This document shows positions 1 through 13,160 of a stretch of DNA of 64,000 nt, in pieces. Both the position numbers and the translations under genes were made by a program. This stretch comes from Vitis vinifera (taxonomy: Eukaryota; Streptophyta; Magnoliopsida; Vitales; Vitaceae). The stretch is from NCBI RefSeq assembly GCF_030704535.1, contig NC_081822.1:12765001-12829000 (forward strand). Direction: 5' to 3'. Numbering within the stretch: the first letter of the stretch is position 1; the number at the start of each line of letters is the position of its first letter. Below the pieces are notes generated by a model that saw only the letters and a list, made by a program, of their open reading frames with translations, was not told where the DNA came from and ran no database searches.

Positions 1-2090
1 TGAGCTTCCAAGTCATATACCTAACTTAGCCTACCTAGCTAAGTACAATGGGAAGGTTGACTTAACAACTTCAAGTATCTTGGGTTGTCTAAGTGATGCA
101 TATGAACTTAGGAAAAGTCTAAGTTTGTGATGTTTTGCTTTGGATACCAAAAACAATGGAGAGAGAGATTATCTATGGTATAAAATGATGGATTGGAGTC
201 TTAAGGTTTAAGGACCTAGACAAAGATGTGAGTGTTCACTTAGTGCCTCTACAACGTGCCATGAAAGAAAAACAAGAAATACTAGAAAATTAATAATTAA
301 CTTGAGAAACTATGCAATTAAAAGAATCCTAGAATTTGAGTTGAAATGCCTTACAAAGATGAATCTAAAGTGAAATAGTGCAAAAACTTGAAAGAATGTC
401 AATTGAAAATGCGAGGATAGAATTTATAAAGGAAAAAATGAATGAGAAATAGGGTATTGAAAGGTCGTTGATGTGCCTTTTTATAGAGGAGCATTTGAAC
501 ATCTCATTAGAAATGTTTGAACATTTCTCACAAATTAAGACCTTTGGAACACCCAATGTCCAATGTTCAAACGTCCTATGCAATTTTTGGTGTTGCGCAT
601 AACTCCCAATTCATTATTTCAAATATTCAACATACCTATTCTATGACCAAAACATATAATTTGACATAAATTATGTTCCTTCTTGCAAGATTATTGACAA
701 ATACACAAAGGCCAGTTTTCCTTGTCCTATCTTACCGGTCGTCTTTCCATTCTTATCCACAAAAACCAAGGTTAACCACTCATGTTCCACTATATTCTTG
801 ACTCATTCACCTTACATTTTTTTGAAAAAAAATGTCTTCTAAACTTTCCAATCTGGGTATTATTTCCATGAAAGAAAGTTTGGGTATTATTCCCATGAAA
901 GAATGAAAGACGGTTGATGGAAGATTCTACTCTCTATGGTTCTATAACTCAAGAAACATTCAACAAAAATAAAATAAAATAATTTTTAAAATTTTAACTT
1001 TCTTTAATTCCACTTGTAAGTTCATTTTTGATTTACAAAACTAACTAGAGATGGAGGGGGGTTGGGGAGAGTGAATAGGTAGTCCAAACAATTTATTTCA
1101 ATTTTTAATATTTGAAAAATTTTACCAATGAAAAGAAAATCATTCACCTATAAAGTTTCCTAAAATCTTTATAGATGTAAAAAGTGTGGGTTGAACAATT
1201 GTAATTGAATTCATTAAATAAGAAGTCGTATACAATTTTCCCTGATTTGGATGCACAAACTTCCAATGGTCTAATACGACTCAATACCTATCAAACCCTT
1301 TAAGTCCTTGATGTAATACTCCATGCTCCTTAGCGCTTCAACCTTGTGTTGAGGCTAATGGATTGTCACATCCTTTTTCCTTTTTAAAATTTCTTTCAAG
1401 ATTGCACCAATTTTTTTTTTAAGAGATAGAGATTTAGGACAAGGAGATGATTTTTCTCCATGAGCATATTTTTCGACTTTAAAAAAAATCTATTTATAGA
1501 AAAACCATAGGAGAGAATTTTGGAGGGATTTTTTGAAATTAAAATTACCCAAAAAAAAAAAAAACAATTTAAAATATGAAAATAAGTAAAAAAAAATTTA
1601 TATAAATGGAGGCACCAACATTCGAACGCCTCACAAGGGATGTTTGAACAACTTGTGGATGTTTGAACAACTTGTGGATGTTTGAACACTCATTAATAGG
1701 AGTTTGATCGTCCATGGACATTCAAATGCCCCATATCTGAGCTTTGGATGTCTTATTCATGAGGTTTGAATGACCTATGTGTGGTGTACGAACGTCCAAT
1801 GTACACCGTTCAAACATCCCATGCATGATGTTCAAATGTTCTATGTGCAACATTCAAACATCCCATGCATGACATTCAAATGTCCTTGCTCCAATTCAGT
1901 TGTTTGGTGACATCTATTTCTCTAATTATAATATATTTCAAGTGTATACACTTTATATATAAATTAATTGTGAAGTAATTTGAACTCAATTCTACCTTGT
2001 AAGACCCTTGAAAGTATGATATATTAGAATAAGTATATAATTGAACAAAATTATCAACCAAAGTTAGTAAGTCAACAATTAATTTTAGGT
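1..2090. other. Intergenic, repeat-derived, no gene seen
   Basis: AT-rich DNA with no coding exon I can support. Short blocks built on the words GTTTGAAC and GTTCAAAC occur near 490-590 and densely at 1615-1880. A related block recurs near 7280-7360, so this is probably degraded dispersed repeat (LTR-like) sequence. The longest open frames here are low-complexity and start and stop inside repeats. Confidence 0.5.
1615..1885. repeat. GTTTGAAC-word repeat block
   Basis: Repeated 15-20 bp phrases containing TTTGAACA, TTCAAACATCCCATGCATG and related words occur in both orientations. A 24 bp phrase around TGTTTGAACAACTTGTGGA is repeated directly at about 1640-1680. A diverged relative lies at 7270-7370, flanked on its 5' side by a similar TGTCACATCC phrase (about 7075, compare 1365). 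This suggests two copies of one dispersed repeat. Confidence 0.55.
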
Positions 2091-2105
2091 ACTGTTATAA
2101 GTCCT

Positions 2106-4520
2106 TTTCAAATTGATGTTTTTTTTCTTTATTAATAATTTATGATAGTGTGGGACACCACTTGTTATATCCAAAAGGAGAGTCTGAGTCTGACTGTCAT
2201 ACCCCAAAGCTTACTCAAAGGGTATGACGATCATTTCACACCTCAAACCCGGAGGTTCAAAGTGGAAACGACACAAACATTCATATTGTAACTGAAAATT
2301 ACCTATTACCAAATTCCTATTTAGAGTAGTAAAATAAATAAATTCTAAAATTTCTAAATATCAACTTTAAAAACTAACACATTAATCAAAGTGTTATTGT
2401 CTAAATAACTCCAAACTCAAATAATTTAAATAAGAATTAAAATTTAACATCTAAACAATGTCCAAAATAAAGTTTGAACCAAAATCCTAACAAAGAAAAA
2501 TTTCCTAGCCTAGCTATTACTCTTCGCTCGAACTAAGAGTACTTGAAAAATTATTAACAAATAGGCATGAATTTTAAGCTCAATAAGGAACATCAATACA
2601 GTTTCATGGTTCAAACATTTTTCAATTATAATTATAAATCGAAGATATAACATACAATTATTTTCATAAAAACTTTTGAGTTAAATATGCAAATACATTC
2701 AAAACTTTTCAACAAAACTTTCTCATATTCATTTCAAAACAATTTCACATCAAAACCAAATCTAATACATTCAAAATATCTTTATTTTGATTATCAAATA
2801 ACAAATGATGCTCAATTAAAGGGACTTCACAAATGAGTAGTTAGTTTCAAATTTATTCCATTTAAGGTGAACAAAACCAAAAATCAACAATTATAACTAG
2901 TTGACTAGGGTCATAAGGTCAACTATTGAAACCCGTTGACTAGGACCATATAATATCAATTATTATAACCCGTTGACTAGGGTTATAGAAATGTCAACAT
3001 TTGTAATCCATTGACTAGGGTCATAGAAACTAGATTCAAACACTTTATTTCATTAATTCAAATTTATAAAACAAAATATCATATCTCCACAATTTTCATT
3101 TTTCATAAACAAATAAAATGTTCAAACATATTTTCCATGCAAAACATATATTTGATCCATGCATAGAAATAAAAATATTATTTTTATACATTTCAAAATA
3201 CAATATAAAAAGAAACTATTGCCTTTTACAAAACCTGCATTTATTTCCCTTATTTCAAAGAAGTACTGAAAAACATTGAGTATTTAATCTCAAATAATTT
3301 CGCCTCAAAGAACCTATTTCAAACCTAACAAAAAAGAAAAAAAAAAGCACAACTATTATTATTAACTATTTATCTAAATTTATAGGTTTGAGAACCCTAA
3401 TAATTTTCTATATTATGTCACCTATTATTTTTAACTTCTTAATCAATAATAATTTAACATGTGAGTTTTTAAATTCTTCTAAAAATTTGGGTTCTTCCCA
3501 AAATTTATTCCCTAAATTCCATTAATTTATTGTTATTATTTTTAAATTAATTTTATAAAAAAATATATTGTTTTTCTATTTATTGCATTAAACTATTATT
3601 ATTACTAATATTTCCTTTGTTAGCTCAAAACTAAATATTATTATTTTTTATTAATTTTCAAATTCAGTACGTAACCATCCCATTACCCTCCAATCTTCAT
3701 TGCACGTACAAAGTCCTAAGAATAAAATAATAAGCCTCATGTTTCTTCTCATTATTTATTATTATAATAATATATTTACATATACAATTTTTTTTAATGC
3801 CTAAGTTAATACCTTGGCAACACTCGCATCCTCCAATTATTATTTTTTTTCTTTTTAATCCCACAACATTGTATATTTACATAGAAATTTACTTTTTAAT
3901 TTATTTACACATACACGCCTCTCATTATATTTATTTATATATCTTTATTTTTATTTTTCACACAATACATATATCTACACTTTTTTTTTTCCAATTTAAA
4001 GTCTCTACAAATGATTTATTTATTTATTTTCTAAATCTAAAATTTCTTTTCTTCCATTGATCTTTCATTTATTTTTTTTTCTATTCAATTGAAATTTTCT
4101 AAATTTTCTAATTTTCATCATAAATTAATACACATTCATAAATTTCCAATCTTTTGATCTAAAAATTAATTTAACAAACCCTAATATAAATTGAGATATT
4201 CCAAAGAATATCTAAAGTGTTTAAAACTAATTATCGAATATAAATATTAATTTAAAAATTAAAATCTTACCTGAAAAATTGATCTTTAACCTTAAATCTC
4301 CAATTCTTCAATCCTACGCTTTATAATATTTCTGATCTTCATGTTAAAAGGTTTTTAAATAGAGAAGATAAATATTTAATTTATACTTAGGAATTTTAAA
4401 TATGAAAATACATTTTTACCCTTATTATTTAATTGTATAAATTACAATTTTACCCCTAAATTGGTTTGGCCCATTATGTTGATCGTGATCTCCGGATCCC
4501 ACTTGCTTTATCCAGAAAGA
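2106..4520. repeat. 2.3 kb AT-rich block upstream of GDSL copy 1, flanked by repeated motif
   Basis: The phrase with CCACTTG, TATCCA and AAAGR occurs at about 2152-2190 and again at about 4497-4520. Copy 2 has it once (about 8990-9020), directly before the shared proximal promoter. The DNA between is AT-rich without a credible gene. It begins near 2198 with an inverted repeat (GTCATACCC and GGGTATGAC, 2198-2228) and contains the 37-bp tandem repeat. It may be an inserted non-autonomous element or a duplication junction. I could not define clean ends. Confidence 0.4.
2885..3030. repeat. Tandem repeat, about 37 bp x 4
   Basis: The core TTGACTAGGRYCAT recurs at about 2901, 2936, 2973 and 3011, a period of 35-38 bp, with partly conserved spacers (TCAA..ATTRTAAYYC). 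It is a short imperfect minisatellite inside the AT-rich block upstream of GDSL copy 1. Confidence 0.8.
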
Positions 4521-4669
4521 CGATCATGATCTGGCCAGTCCAAAAATATCTTAAGCAGCTTATATATAATACACTGATATATGACATTAGAGCACACAAA
4601 ACAATCAATTGTTCAACCTCTTCTCCCATAGGCTTTTAGCTTAGACAGGGTTCCAAACCCAAGGAGCGG
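4505..4669 (+). promoter_or_regulatory. Proximal promoter and 5' UTR of GDSL copy 1
   Basis: A TATA-like run lies at 4561-4568, about 100 bp before the ATG. The stretch from TCATGATCTGGCCAGTCC (about 4524) to the start codon is nearly identical to the region before copy 2 (9026-9174). The two genes therefore share a duplicated core promoter. Confidence 0.6.
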
Positions 4670-6353
4670 ATGAAAATGCTTTCTTCTTCTCCTTCTTCTT
4701 CCACTATTCCACTCTTTGTTTCCGTTTTTATTATTTTATGCAGCACAGAAGCCCTGGTAAAGCTACCAGATAATGAAACAGTTCCAGCTCTGATAGTTTT
4801 CGGAGATTCGATAGTGGACCCTGGCAATAACAACGATCTTGTTAGCGTGGCTAAGTGCAATTTTCCACCCTATGGGAGGGACTTCATTGGGGGAATTCCG
4901 ACCGGAAGATTTAGCAATGGCAAAATTCCTTCCGACTTCATTGGTCCGTCCTATTCTCCTAGTACTCTGTCCTGCATGCAATCATATCTCCTTCTACAGA
5001 TGAAATACCTCTTTCCTTGTTTTTTTTTTTTTCCTTAAATTAGAAATATTTATATTTTGAAGGAGTAGATAGTAAATACACAAAGCTAGTCCCATTATAC
5101 AATTTTTCTTTGACTTTAAGCAGTGTTGTCTGAAGCCAACTTACAATTATGTCGCATTTATTCATTTTTCACAGAATAATTCTCCAATGATAACATGTTC
5201 CTTTTCCTTTGGATATTGTTTGGATTATTTATTATTAGAGAAATTTACAAGTCATTTCTCTCAATTTGAGCCACAGCCGAAGAATTGGGAATCAAAAAGC
5301 TATTGCCGGCATATTTAGACCCAGCTCTTCAGCCTAGCGATCTCCTCACTGGAGTAAGCTTCGCTTCAGGTGCTTCAGGATATGACCCTCTAACACCTAA
5401 GATTTCGGTACATAAAATTTCCTTCAAAGAGGATATTAATTAACCATTTCTTTAACTTTATATTTATATTCAATTTTGTTTTCATTTTTTGGGTGAACAA
5501 AATCAGTCGGTTTTTTCACTGTCGGATCAATTAGAACAGTTCAAAGAGTATATAGGAAAGTTGACAGCCATGGTTGGAGAACAAAGAACAAACACCATTT
5601 TAAGCAAAAGCCTATTTTTAGTGGTACAAAGCAGTAACGACATTGCCACTACATATTTCGACATACGGAAAGTGCAGTATGATTTTGCTTCTTATGCAGA
5701 TCTTCTGGTAACCTGGGCTTCTTCTTTCTTTAAGGTAATTTCAATTGCCATGCTCTTCCATTTCCAATTCCTAACATACAATTCTTCAATAATTATCTTA
5801 AATAAAACAAATTTTAAAGGAATTGTATGGATTGGGGGCACGAAGAATAGCTGTTTTCAGTGCACCTCCGTTAGGATGCCTGCCATCACAGAGAAGCTTA
5901 GCAGCAGGGATAGAAAGAGAGTGTGTAGAGAAGTACAACGAAGCATCCAAGTTATTCAACACTAAGCTCTCATCTGGATTGGATTCTCTCAACACCAACT
6001 TTCCCCTTGCAAAGTTTGTGTATGTTGATATTTATAACCCCTTGCTTGATATCATCCAAAACCCTCAAAAATCAGGTAATACTTCTTGTTTTGTTCTGTT
6101 TGATTTTTGGTTTTCTTTCATGGGTGTGGGAAAAGCTTTCTTCCTCTTAATTGTTTCAGGATTTGAAGTAGTGAATAAAGGATGCTGTGGCACGGGGCTA
6201 ATAGAGGTAGCAGTGCTATGTAACCAATTTAATCCGTTTACTTGTAATGATGTTACCAAGTATGTATTTTGGGACAGTTATCATCCAACTGAACGATTGT
6301 ACAAGATTCTAATTGGTGAGATCATCCAGGAATACGTGGATAGCTTCTTCTGA
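4670..6353 (+). CDS. GDSL esterase/lipase, EXL-like, copy 1
   Basis: Secreted serine hydrolase of the GDSL (SGNH) family, subgroup of plant extracellular lipases (EXL); the natural ester or lipid substrate cannot be read from sequence. Exons inferred from GT/AG borders: 4670-4943, 5277-5407, 5507-5734, 5820-6075, 6160-6353 (introns 333, 99, 85 and 84 bp), giving 360 aa. Residues 1-28 are a Ser-rich then hydrophobic signal peptide. Block I has [12 protein letters not shown] with Ser47. Block III reads Ser177-Ser-Asn-Asp180, whereas the family consensus is GxND, so the usual oxyanion-hole Gly is Ser. Block V has WDSYHPTE with Asp335 and His338. All exon phases join without a frameshift. It is the first gene of a six-copy direct tandem array and is closest to copy 2 in exon 1 and intron 3. 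Confidence 0.9.
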
Positions 6354-8012
6354 TCAGACTCATTTCTCTTTCATCAACAACCCACATGCCAACCTCATCC
6401 ACTGCCTTAATTATTTGTAGTGGTGAAATTGAATACTATCCTCCTGTCTTTGTGATAATCTTGTGTATCAATCCCAGTACAACATATTCAAACACCCAAA
6501 GTAATTTCATGGGAAGAAAACCAAATGGAATGTGTTGTAATGGAAAGGTTGCCTACTTTCTATTTTGAATCACCTGATCATCAGCTCTATGCCCAGAAGA
6601 AATTTTGAACCAGGGTACATATTTGGTAAACTTGTCAAACTTGCAAGTTTGAGATCTTAGCTTTGTAAAATATTTTTATGCAGAACCAATTAATGTTTTA
6701 CATGTGGGGGTTGTATTGCTGATATTAAATTATCATAATATCTTAGTCTCCATCATTCGTCTTTATCTTCCTGCTTTCCACCCAGATTGATACTTGTTGA
6801 AATGGAAATAATTAATAATATATGCATGCAACAAGGGCTACCTCTAGAAAATATCTGTCATATTGATGAAAATTATGTAAAAGCTATAACTTCATAAATG
6901 TTAAAAAGTCTCATGTCCAATGATTGTTATTAGTTGTCACAGTTTTATGTGATCTGGATATATACACATGCTCTTAAGGATTTAATATTGTCATTAGTAC
7001 CTATATTCACATCTACGACACAACACCCTGTATTCCTCAATGGATACCTTAGCCCTGTACGAAGGCTAGCGCACTGTCACATCCTTCTTTTTCATTGAAA
7101 GTTCTAAGAATGAAGATCTAAGGTAGAGAGATGAGTGTTTTCTTTCTTTATTTTTCTACTTTAGAAAACCTCTTTTTTATATCAAAATTCTAAGGAAGCA
7201 TGTTGGAGAGATTTTTTAAAATTAAAATTATCAAAAAACCACTTATAATATGAAAATAGATTGAAAATATACAAGTGGAGGCATCAACGTTCAAATGCCT
7301 TGCAAATGATGTTTGATGGTCTATGGAAGTTTGAACGGCCCATGTGTGATATTTGAACATCTTAGCTCCAATTTACTTGTTTGACTTGTTTTTCAATATA
7401 CCCTCCAAAATTTCACCTAATATATATTGAATAGTTATTTCTGATGCTTTAATACATCCAAAGTATATGCTCTTCTTATATGAATGGACTCTGAAGTAGT
7501 TCAAACTTGATTCTAACCGGTAAATCTAATATATCAACAATCTCTCCCTTTAACAATTTGTGATAAAACTTATAGTGAGACTCCCCTAACTCTTAAGAAC
7601 AACCTCATTAAAGCTTAAGTTAAACCATCTTAACCTTTATGCACTTGATTGTAATATTTTACCTATCCTTTTTGAGTGCAAGTACACCAAAACTACAAAA
7701 ATTTTATCCAACTATTTTCTCCTTATTTTTTTCATAAAGAATTTTTTTTATTTATATAAAACTATAGATAAAGATAGATTGATTTCAAAATTCAAATAAT
7801 GATTTTTATTATTTCTTGAAATTTTAGGAAAAAATCTTGTCAAACAGTATGTTTGTTTATTAAATAATAATAAATAAATTAATTAATTAATTTTAATTTA
7901 ATATGTAGATTTTTTATTATAGAATAAATATATACATCGAATTGTCATAAGGCTACAATACTTTTTAAAATATAAATACTTAAAATTTTAAAAATTTTGT
8001 ATCACTTTTTAC
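6354..8012. other. Intergenic between GDSL copies 1 and 2
   Basis: The first few hundred bases are a 3' flank shared in diverged form with other copies (phrases around ACTGCCTTAATTATTTGTA). The rest is AT-rich. It includes a fragment near 7060-7370 related to the repeat at 1310-1885. No coding exon seen. Confidence 0.5.
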
Positions 8013-8805
8013 CAATGTTTTAAAAATCGGACCGGTCATTGAACCGGAAAAGTTATCGGTTCACGGTTCACTGGTCGGACTGCCGGTTGAACCGCTATCG
8101 AACCGCTATCAAACCGGTGACGTCATAAATATATATTTTATTATTTTATATAATATAAAAATTACAAAATTAATAAATTCTATGTAAATTTTGATAGCAT
8201 CTACTTTGTTTATTGAGTAACTTGAGTTTTGTCACAAAATTTTTTACCTGTAGAAGTCATCAATTATCATATATGATATTTATAACACAATATAAGATGT
8301 TATACATTCATAATGTCAATAATAAACTCAATATTTATCAAATAATCAAACCATTACTATCCTATAATAACCAAATTATCAAAGAGTTGTTAACTTAACA
8401 CATTGTCCATAACAAATAATATAAATGTCAACCATAGGTCCACAACACTTAAATAATTACTCAAAATAAAAACATAACATGTCAATGTTTGAATATTCAT
8501 GAAGATTTTTGCATACTAATAAATATAAAATTCATGTCTTCATTTATTTTGGAAATTGGAATATGGAGATTGAAAATGAGCATTTGGAAAACCAAAAAAA
8601 AAATTAAAATAATTTGAACCGGTTTTTTCCCTCAGAACCGACCGGTTTGTCTGGTTCACCGGTTGGACCGCCGGTTCAAGCGGTCCAATCCCGGTTCGAT
8701 CTTCATCCGGTCTAATGACCGGACCGAACCGGAACGATGATCGGTTGGCGGTCCAACTGGTCGAACCGGCCGGTTCGGTCCGGTTTTTAAAACCATGCTT
8801 TTTAC
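8005..8805. mobile_element. hAT-like non-autonomous element with 8-bp target duplication
   Basis: The element body is 8013-8797 (785 bp). It starts CAATGTTTTAAAAATCGGAC and ends with the near-inverse CGGTTTTTAAAACCATG. It is flanked by a perfect 8-bp direct repeat, CTTTTTAC, at 8005-8012 and 8798-8805. About 100 bp at the left end and 180 bp at the right end are dense in CCGGTT/AACCGG words that can fold on themselves. The centre is AT-rich with no transposase. The 8-bp duplication points to the hAT superfamily. It ends about 370 bp before the GDSL copy 2 start codon. Confidence 0.85.
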
Positions 8806-9025
8806 TAAATTATTATTATTATTTTTATAATTTTTATTAAATAATTAAAATTTTATAATATTAACTTTATTACTTAAATGTCCATGTGCAAAACACATGG
8901 AAATAGTTACAAATAGAAAAGTGATCGGAACTAAAAGGAAAAAGGAATTGATTGAGTTATAATTATAATAATTAAAAATTTATGATAATGTGGGACCCCA
9001 CTTGTTATGTTCAAAAGAAAAGTCT

Positions 9026-9174
9026 GATCATGATCTGGCCAGTCCAAAATTATCTTAAGCAGCTTATATATATATGACACTGATATGAGACATTAGAACA
9101 CACAAAACAATCAATTGTTCAACCTCTTCTCCCATAGGCATTTAGCTTAGACAGGTTCCAAACCCAAGGAGAGG
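9026..9174 (+). promoter_or_regulatory. Proximal promoter and 5' UTR of GDSL copy 2
   Basis: A TATA-like run lies at 9065-9075, about 100 bp before the ATG. The block is nearly identical to the one before copy 1, including TCAATTGTTCAACCTCTTCT just ahead of the start. Confidence 0.6.
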
Positions 9175-10875
9175 ATGAAAATGCTTTCTTCTTCCTCTTC
9201 CACTATTCCACTATTTGTTTCCGTTTTTATTATTTTATGCAGCACAGAAGCCCTGATAAAGCTACCAGATAATGAAACAGTTCCAGCTTTGCTTGTTTTC
9301 GGAGATTCGATAGTGGACCCTGGCAATAACAACGATCTTGTTACCTTTGCTAAGGGCAATTTTCCGCCCTATGGGAGGGACTTCATTGGCGGAATTCCAA
9401 CGGGAAGATTTAGCAATGGCAAAATTCCTGCCGACTTCATTGGTCGGTTCCCATTCTCCTATTACTCTTTCCTCCTGCATGCCCTCACATCTCCTACACA
9501 TCCATGAAACACCCCTTTTTTTCGAATTATTCATATTTTGAAGGAGTAAATAGTAAATACACAAAACTCCTACATTATACAATTTTTCTTTACTTTAAAC
9601 TCCATTGTTTTTAGCTTTTTATGAAGTCTTCCACTGCACCCGACTTGCTGGGCCCCCTAAGACAACTGAAACCAAACTACACTTCTGTCCCATTTGTTGA
9701 ATTTTCACAGAATAATTCTCGAATGATAACACGTTCCTTTTCTTTTGGGTACTACTGTTTGGATTATTGAATGCTAGAGATATTAAACTAATCTTTTCTC
9801 TCAATTTGAGCCACAGCCGAAGAATTGGGAATCAAAGAGATAGTGCCGGCATACTTAGACCCAACTCTTCAACCTAGTGATATCCTCACTGGAGTAAGCT
9901 TCGCTTCCGGCGCTTCAGGATATGACCCTCTAACATCTAAGATTCCGGTACATAAATTCTCCTTCAAAGAAGATATTGACCATTTCTTTAACCTTATATT
10001 TCTATTCAATTTTGTTTTCATTTTTGTGTGAAAAAAATCAGGCAGTTTATTCACTGTCGGATCAATTAGAAATGTTCAAGGAGTACACAGGAAAGCTGAA
10101 AGCCATGGTTGGAGAAGAGAGAACAAACACCATTCTAAGCAAAAGCTTGTTTTTAGTGGTACAAAGCAGTAATGACATTGCCTCTACATATTTCACCGTT
10201 CGGAGAGTGCAGTATGATTTTTCTTCTTACGCAGATCTTCTGGTAACCTGGGCTTCTTCTTTCTTTAAGGTAATTTCAATTGCCATTCTCTTCCATTTCC
10301 AATTCCTAACATACAATTCTTCAATAATTATCTTAAATAAAACAATTTTTAAAGGAATTGTATGGATTGGGGGCACGAAGAATAGCTGTTTTCGGTGCAC
10401 CTCCGTTAGGGTGCCTGCCATCACAGAAAAGCATAGCAGGAGGGATAGAAAGAGAGTGTGTAGAGAATTACAATGAAGCATGCAAGTTATTCAACACTAA
10501 GCTCTCATCTGGATTGGATTCTCTCAACACCAACTTTCCCCTTGCAAAGTTTGTGTATATTGATATTTATAACCCCTTGCTTGATATCATCCAAAACCCT
10601 CAAAAATCAGGTAATACCTCTTGTTTTGTTTTGTTCTGTTTTTGGGTTTTCTTTCATGGGTATTCCCCTAAATTGTTTCAGGATTTGAAGTAGCGAATAA
10701 AGGATGCTGTGGCACGGGGTTAATAGAGGTTGCATTGCTATGTAACCGATTGAATCCGTTTACTTGTAATGATGTGACCAAGTATGTATTTTGGGACAGT
10801 TATCATCCTACAGAACGAGTGTACAAGATTCTAATAGGTAGGATCATCCAGGAATACGTGGGCAGCTTCCTCTGA
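9175..10875 (+). CDS. GDSL esterase/lipase, EXL-like, copy 2
   Basis: Five exons: 9175-9442, 9817-9947, 10042-10269, 10355-10610, 10682-10875; predicted 358 aa with all phases consistent. Signal peptide at residues 1-26, nucleophile Ser45 in [10 protein letters not shown]. Block III is Ser175-Ser-Asn-Asp, as in copy 1. Asp333 and His336 lie in WDSYHPTE. The protein ends GSFL like copy 3, whereas copy 1 ends DSFF. Intron 2 is almost the same as in copy 3 while intron 3 is almost the same as in copy 1, so the gene looks mosaic. The hAT-like element at 8013-8797 sits just upstream and could bring or separate regulatory sequence (inference). Confidence 0.9.
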
Positions 10876-12129
10876 TCAAACTCAGCTCGCTGATTTATGT
10901 CCTACCCACAGCCCATATGGCATGCTCCATCCTCTGCCCTGATTGTTTGTAATGGTGAAATTGAATGTTATCCTCTTGTTTTTTTTCTTTTTATTTGGTA
11001 ATAACAGTTTGATATGATTTTCAAACTGTATCAAATCCCAATACAGCATATTCAAACACCTAAAGCAATTTCCTTGGAGGAAAACCAAATGGAAGGTGTT
11101 GTAATGGAAGGGTTCCCTCTGACTGGATTGCTACCTGTAATTTCTCACAAGTTGCATATTTTCAAATAATGATGCTTCATAAATTCATAAGTCACTATTA
11201 CCAAGTATTTTTTATCCTACCTGCACTGGAAATCACATAATTTATGAGAAAAATGATTTAATTTTTGCTATCCCAAACGGATCTCTAATAGACCTAATAT
11301 CTCAAAATGCCTGTTAGGTTAAATCAACTGTATTTGTAATGTTTCTCCCATTTGAAGTGGCAACAAAGGAAGCAAAAATGGTAATTCCTCAGTTGGGTTT
11401 GATTTGAATCAGAAACAAATCATGGTTAAGCATATATACTCAAATTTCATCTTGGATTGGAATAAATTGTTGACAATTTGAAACTTTTGATGAATGGCTC
11501 CAAATTTGAAGCCCTATGGCATTGTTGGAATAAATTAATTAGCTCTATTTTAGAAGAAATTTTGAATTAGGGTAAAGATTTGTGATAAAAAAAATTGAGT
11601 GGTCCTTCTTATATTGTCAAGTTTGATCAGAGGCAATTAAAAAAAGATAGTTATGTTTATTTATCAAGTTCATCTACATTTTTTTTGTTGGCACACCGAT
11701 ATGTGTATACTTTCAAGTCTCATTATTTATATTTTAGTGTCATATGATGTCATGTATCCTTAGTTAACGATTTAAATCCCATCATATATATTCAATAGTT
11801 TGAATTTCATCATATATATTCAATAGTTTGAATTTGGGTTTCGATAAATACTACTTGATAGCTTAGCCTTTTGCTTATTTACCACTTTCCCTTACCCTCA
11901 TTTTAATTTTATCCCACAATAATTGGAATTATCAAACATTATAAAATTTTCGATAATAAAATAGTTAAGCAATGCTTGATCCCCTTGAAAACAAATTTTA
12001 GGTAATTAAAAATGTTTTGCTTGAGTGGAAGGCTTATTTGCAATTTTAATTTTGTAGCAAGAGCTGGTAAAAAATTTAATAGGCCACAAGAAGCAATTTG
12101 CAAGTCATCATTTAAACCAAATGAACTAA
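10876..12129. other. Duplicated 3' flank of GDSL copy 2 running into the upstream module of copy 3
   Basis: Non-coding. Phrases at 11150-11940 (for example CATTATAAAATTTYC near 11937) recur in the same order after copy 3 at about 19320-20420, so the duplication unit reached more than 1 kb past the stop codon. From about 12000 the sequence matches the start of the upstream module of copies 4 and 5 (AATTTTAATTTTG, AGAGCTGG, GGCCACAA, CATCATTTAAACCAAAT), then is interrupted at 12129 by the Mutator-like element. Confidence 0.65.
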
Positions 12130-13160
12130 GGGAAAATTGTGTTTTCAACTCATATAGGCTTGATAATTAAGGTAAAGTCCTCCGACCACCCTTAATTGAT
12201 TACAAGGATATGAGATAGTAATTGACAAAAATACCCATTTGACTTATTTTTGTCTTTATTCTACCACTCTTCACATGCTACTATTCTTTCTTATTTAATC
12301 ATTTTTAGATTTTTCATTATTTGTTTAAACTATTTTATAAATAATTGAAAAATCAACATTATTTTTTATTTTTAAATTATAAATAAAAAAAATTATATTA
12401 ATGATTCAAAGACTATTTTGGAAAATACTTTCTAAAAAAATATTAATTTAAATAAATAAAAATTATTTTTTAGATTTATTTTTATCTTTTACATTTTAGA
12501 AGTAAATAATTTAATGATTAAAGCACTGTTTAAAATAAATATATTCACTATTTTAATTTTATACTAAAAAGTATTTTAAAGTTTTTTTTTACTATTATAA
12601 AATAAAAAGTTTAATTTTTTTTAATCTTCTTCCTTCTTTATTTTAATAACTTTTTAAACATGACTTTTAGTAATAAGTTATATGAAATGTTACAAATTTG
12701 TTTACTAAGGATTTTTTTTAATAATTTGAATTAATTGAAAATTTATTAAAATAAGAAAAAGAAAAAGAAAGAAAGAGGATAGATAAAGAGTTTTTATTTT
12801 AAGTACTCAATTAAAATGCTTTCATATGACCTAATTTTAGAAGTGTATTATATCAATAGATAGTAGAGATTGAATTTTTCTTATATAAAAATGTTGAAAG
12901 ATATATTTACTTATTTTAAATGAAAACAAGTAGTTAAAAATTATATAGATTATATTTGAGTTTGGTTTTAAAATATTTTTCTAGTTTTTATTTTTTATTT
13001 TTTATTTTTATTTTTAAAATAATTTTTATTTTCTATATTGTCTCTTTTTGAAAATATGTTTAATTTAAAAATGAAAACAATTTTTAAAAATGAAAATTGA
13101 AAACCTTGTTTAGTACTATTTTTTATATGAAAAAAAAATCATTTATTCATTTATTGCGTC

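Noticed and set aside
3797..4060. 87-codon open frame on the + strand upstream of GDSL copy 1
   Set aside because: Low-complexity Phe/Ile/Tyr-rich translation of AT-rich DNA with no coding signature.
4636..4860. Antisense open frame across GDSL exon 1, recurring at the same place in the other copies (9147-9359, 16787-17020, 23642-24022, 29627-29956, 39310-39639)
   Set aside because: It repeats only because the sense exon is conserved. Its start and length vary between copies and it has no domain. An antisense gene is not supported.
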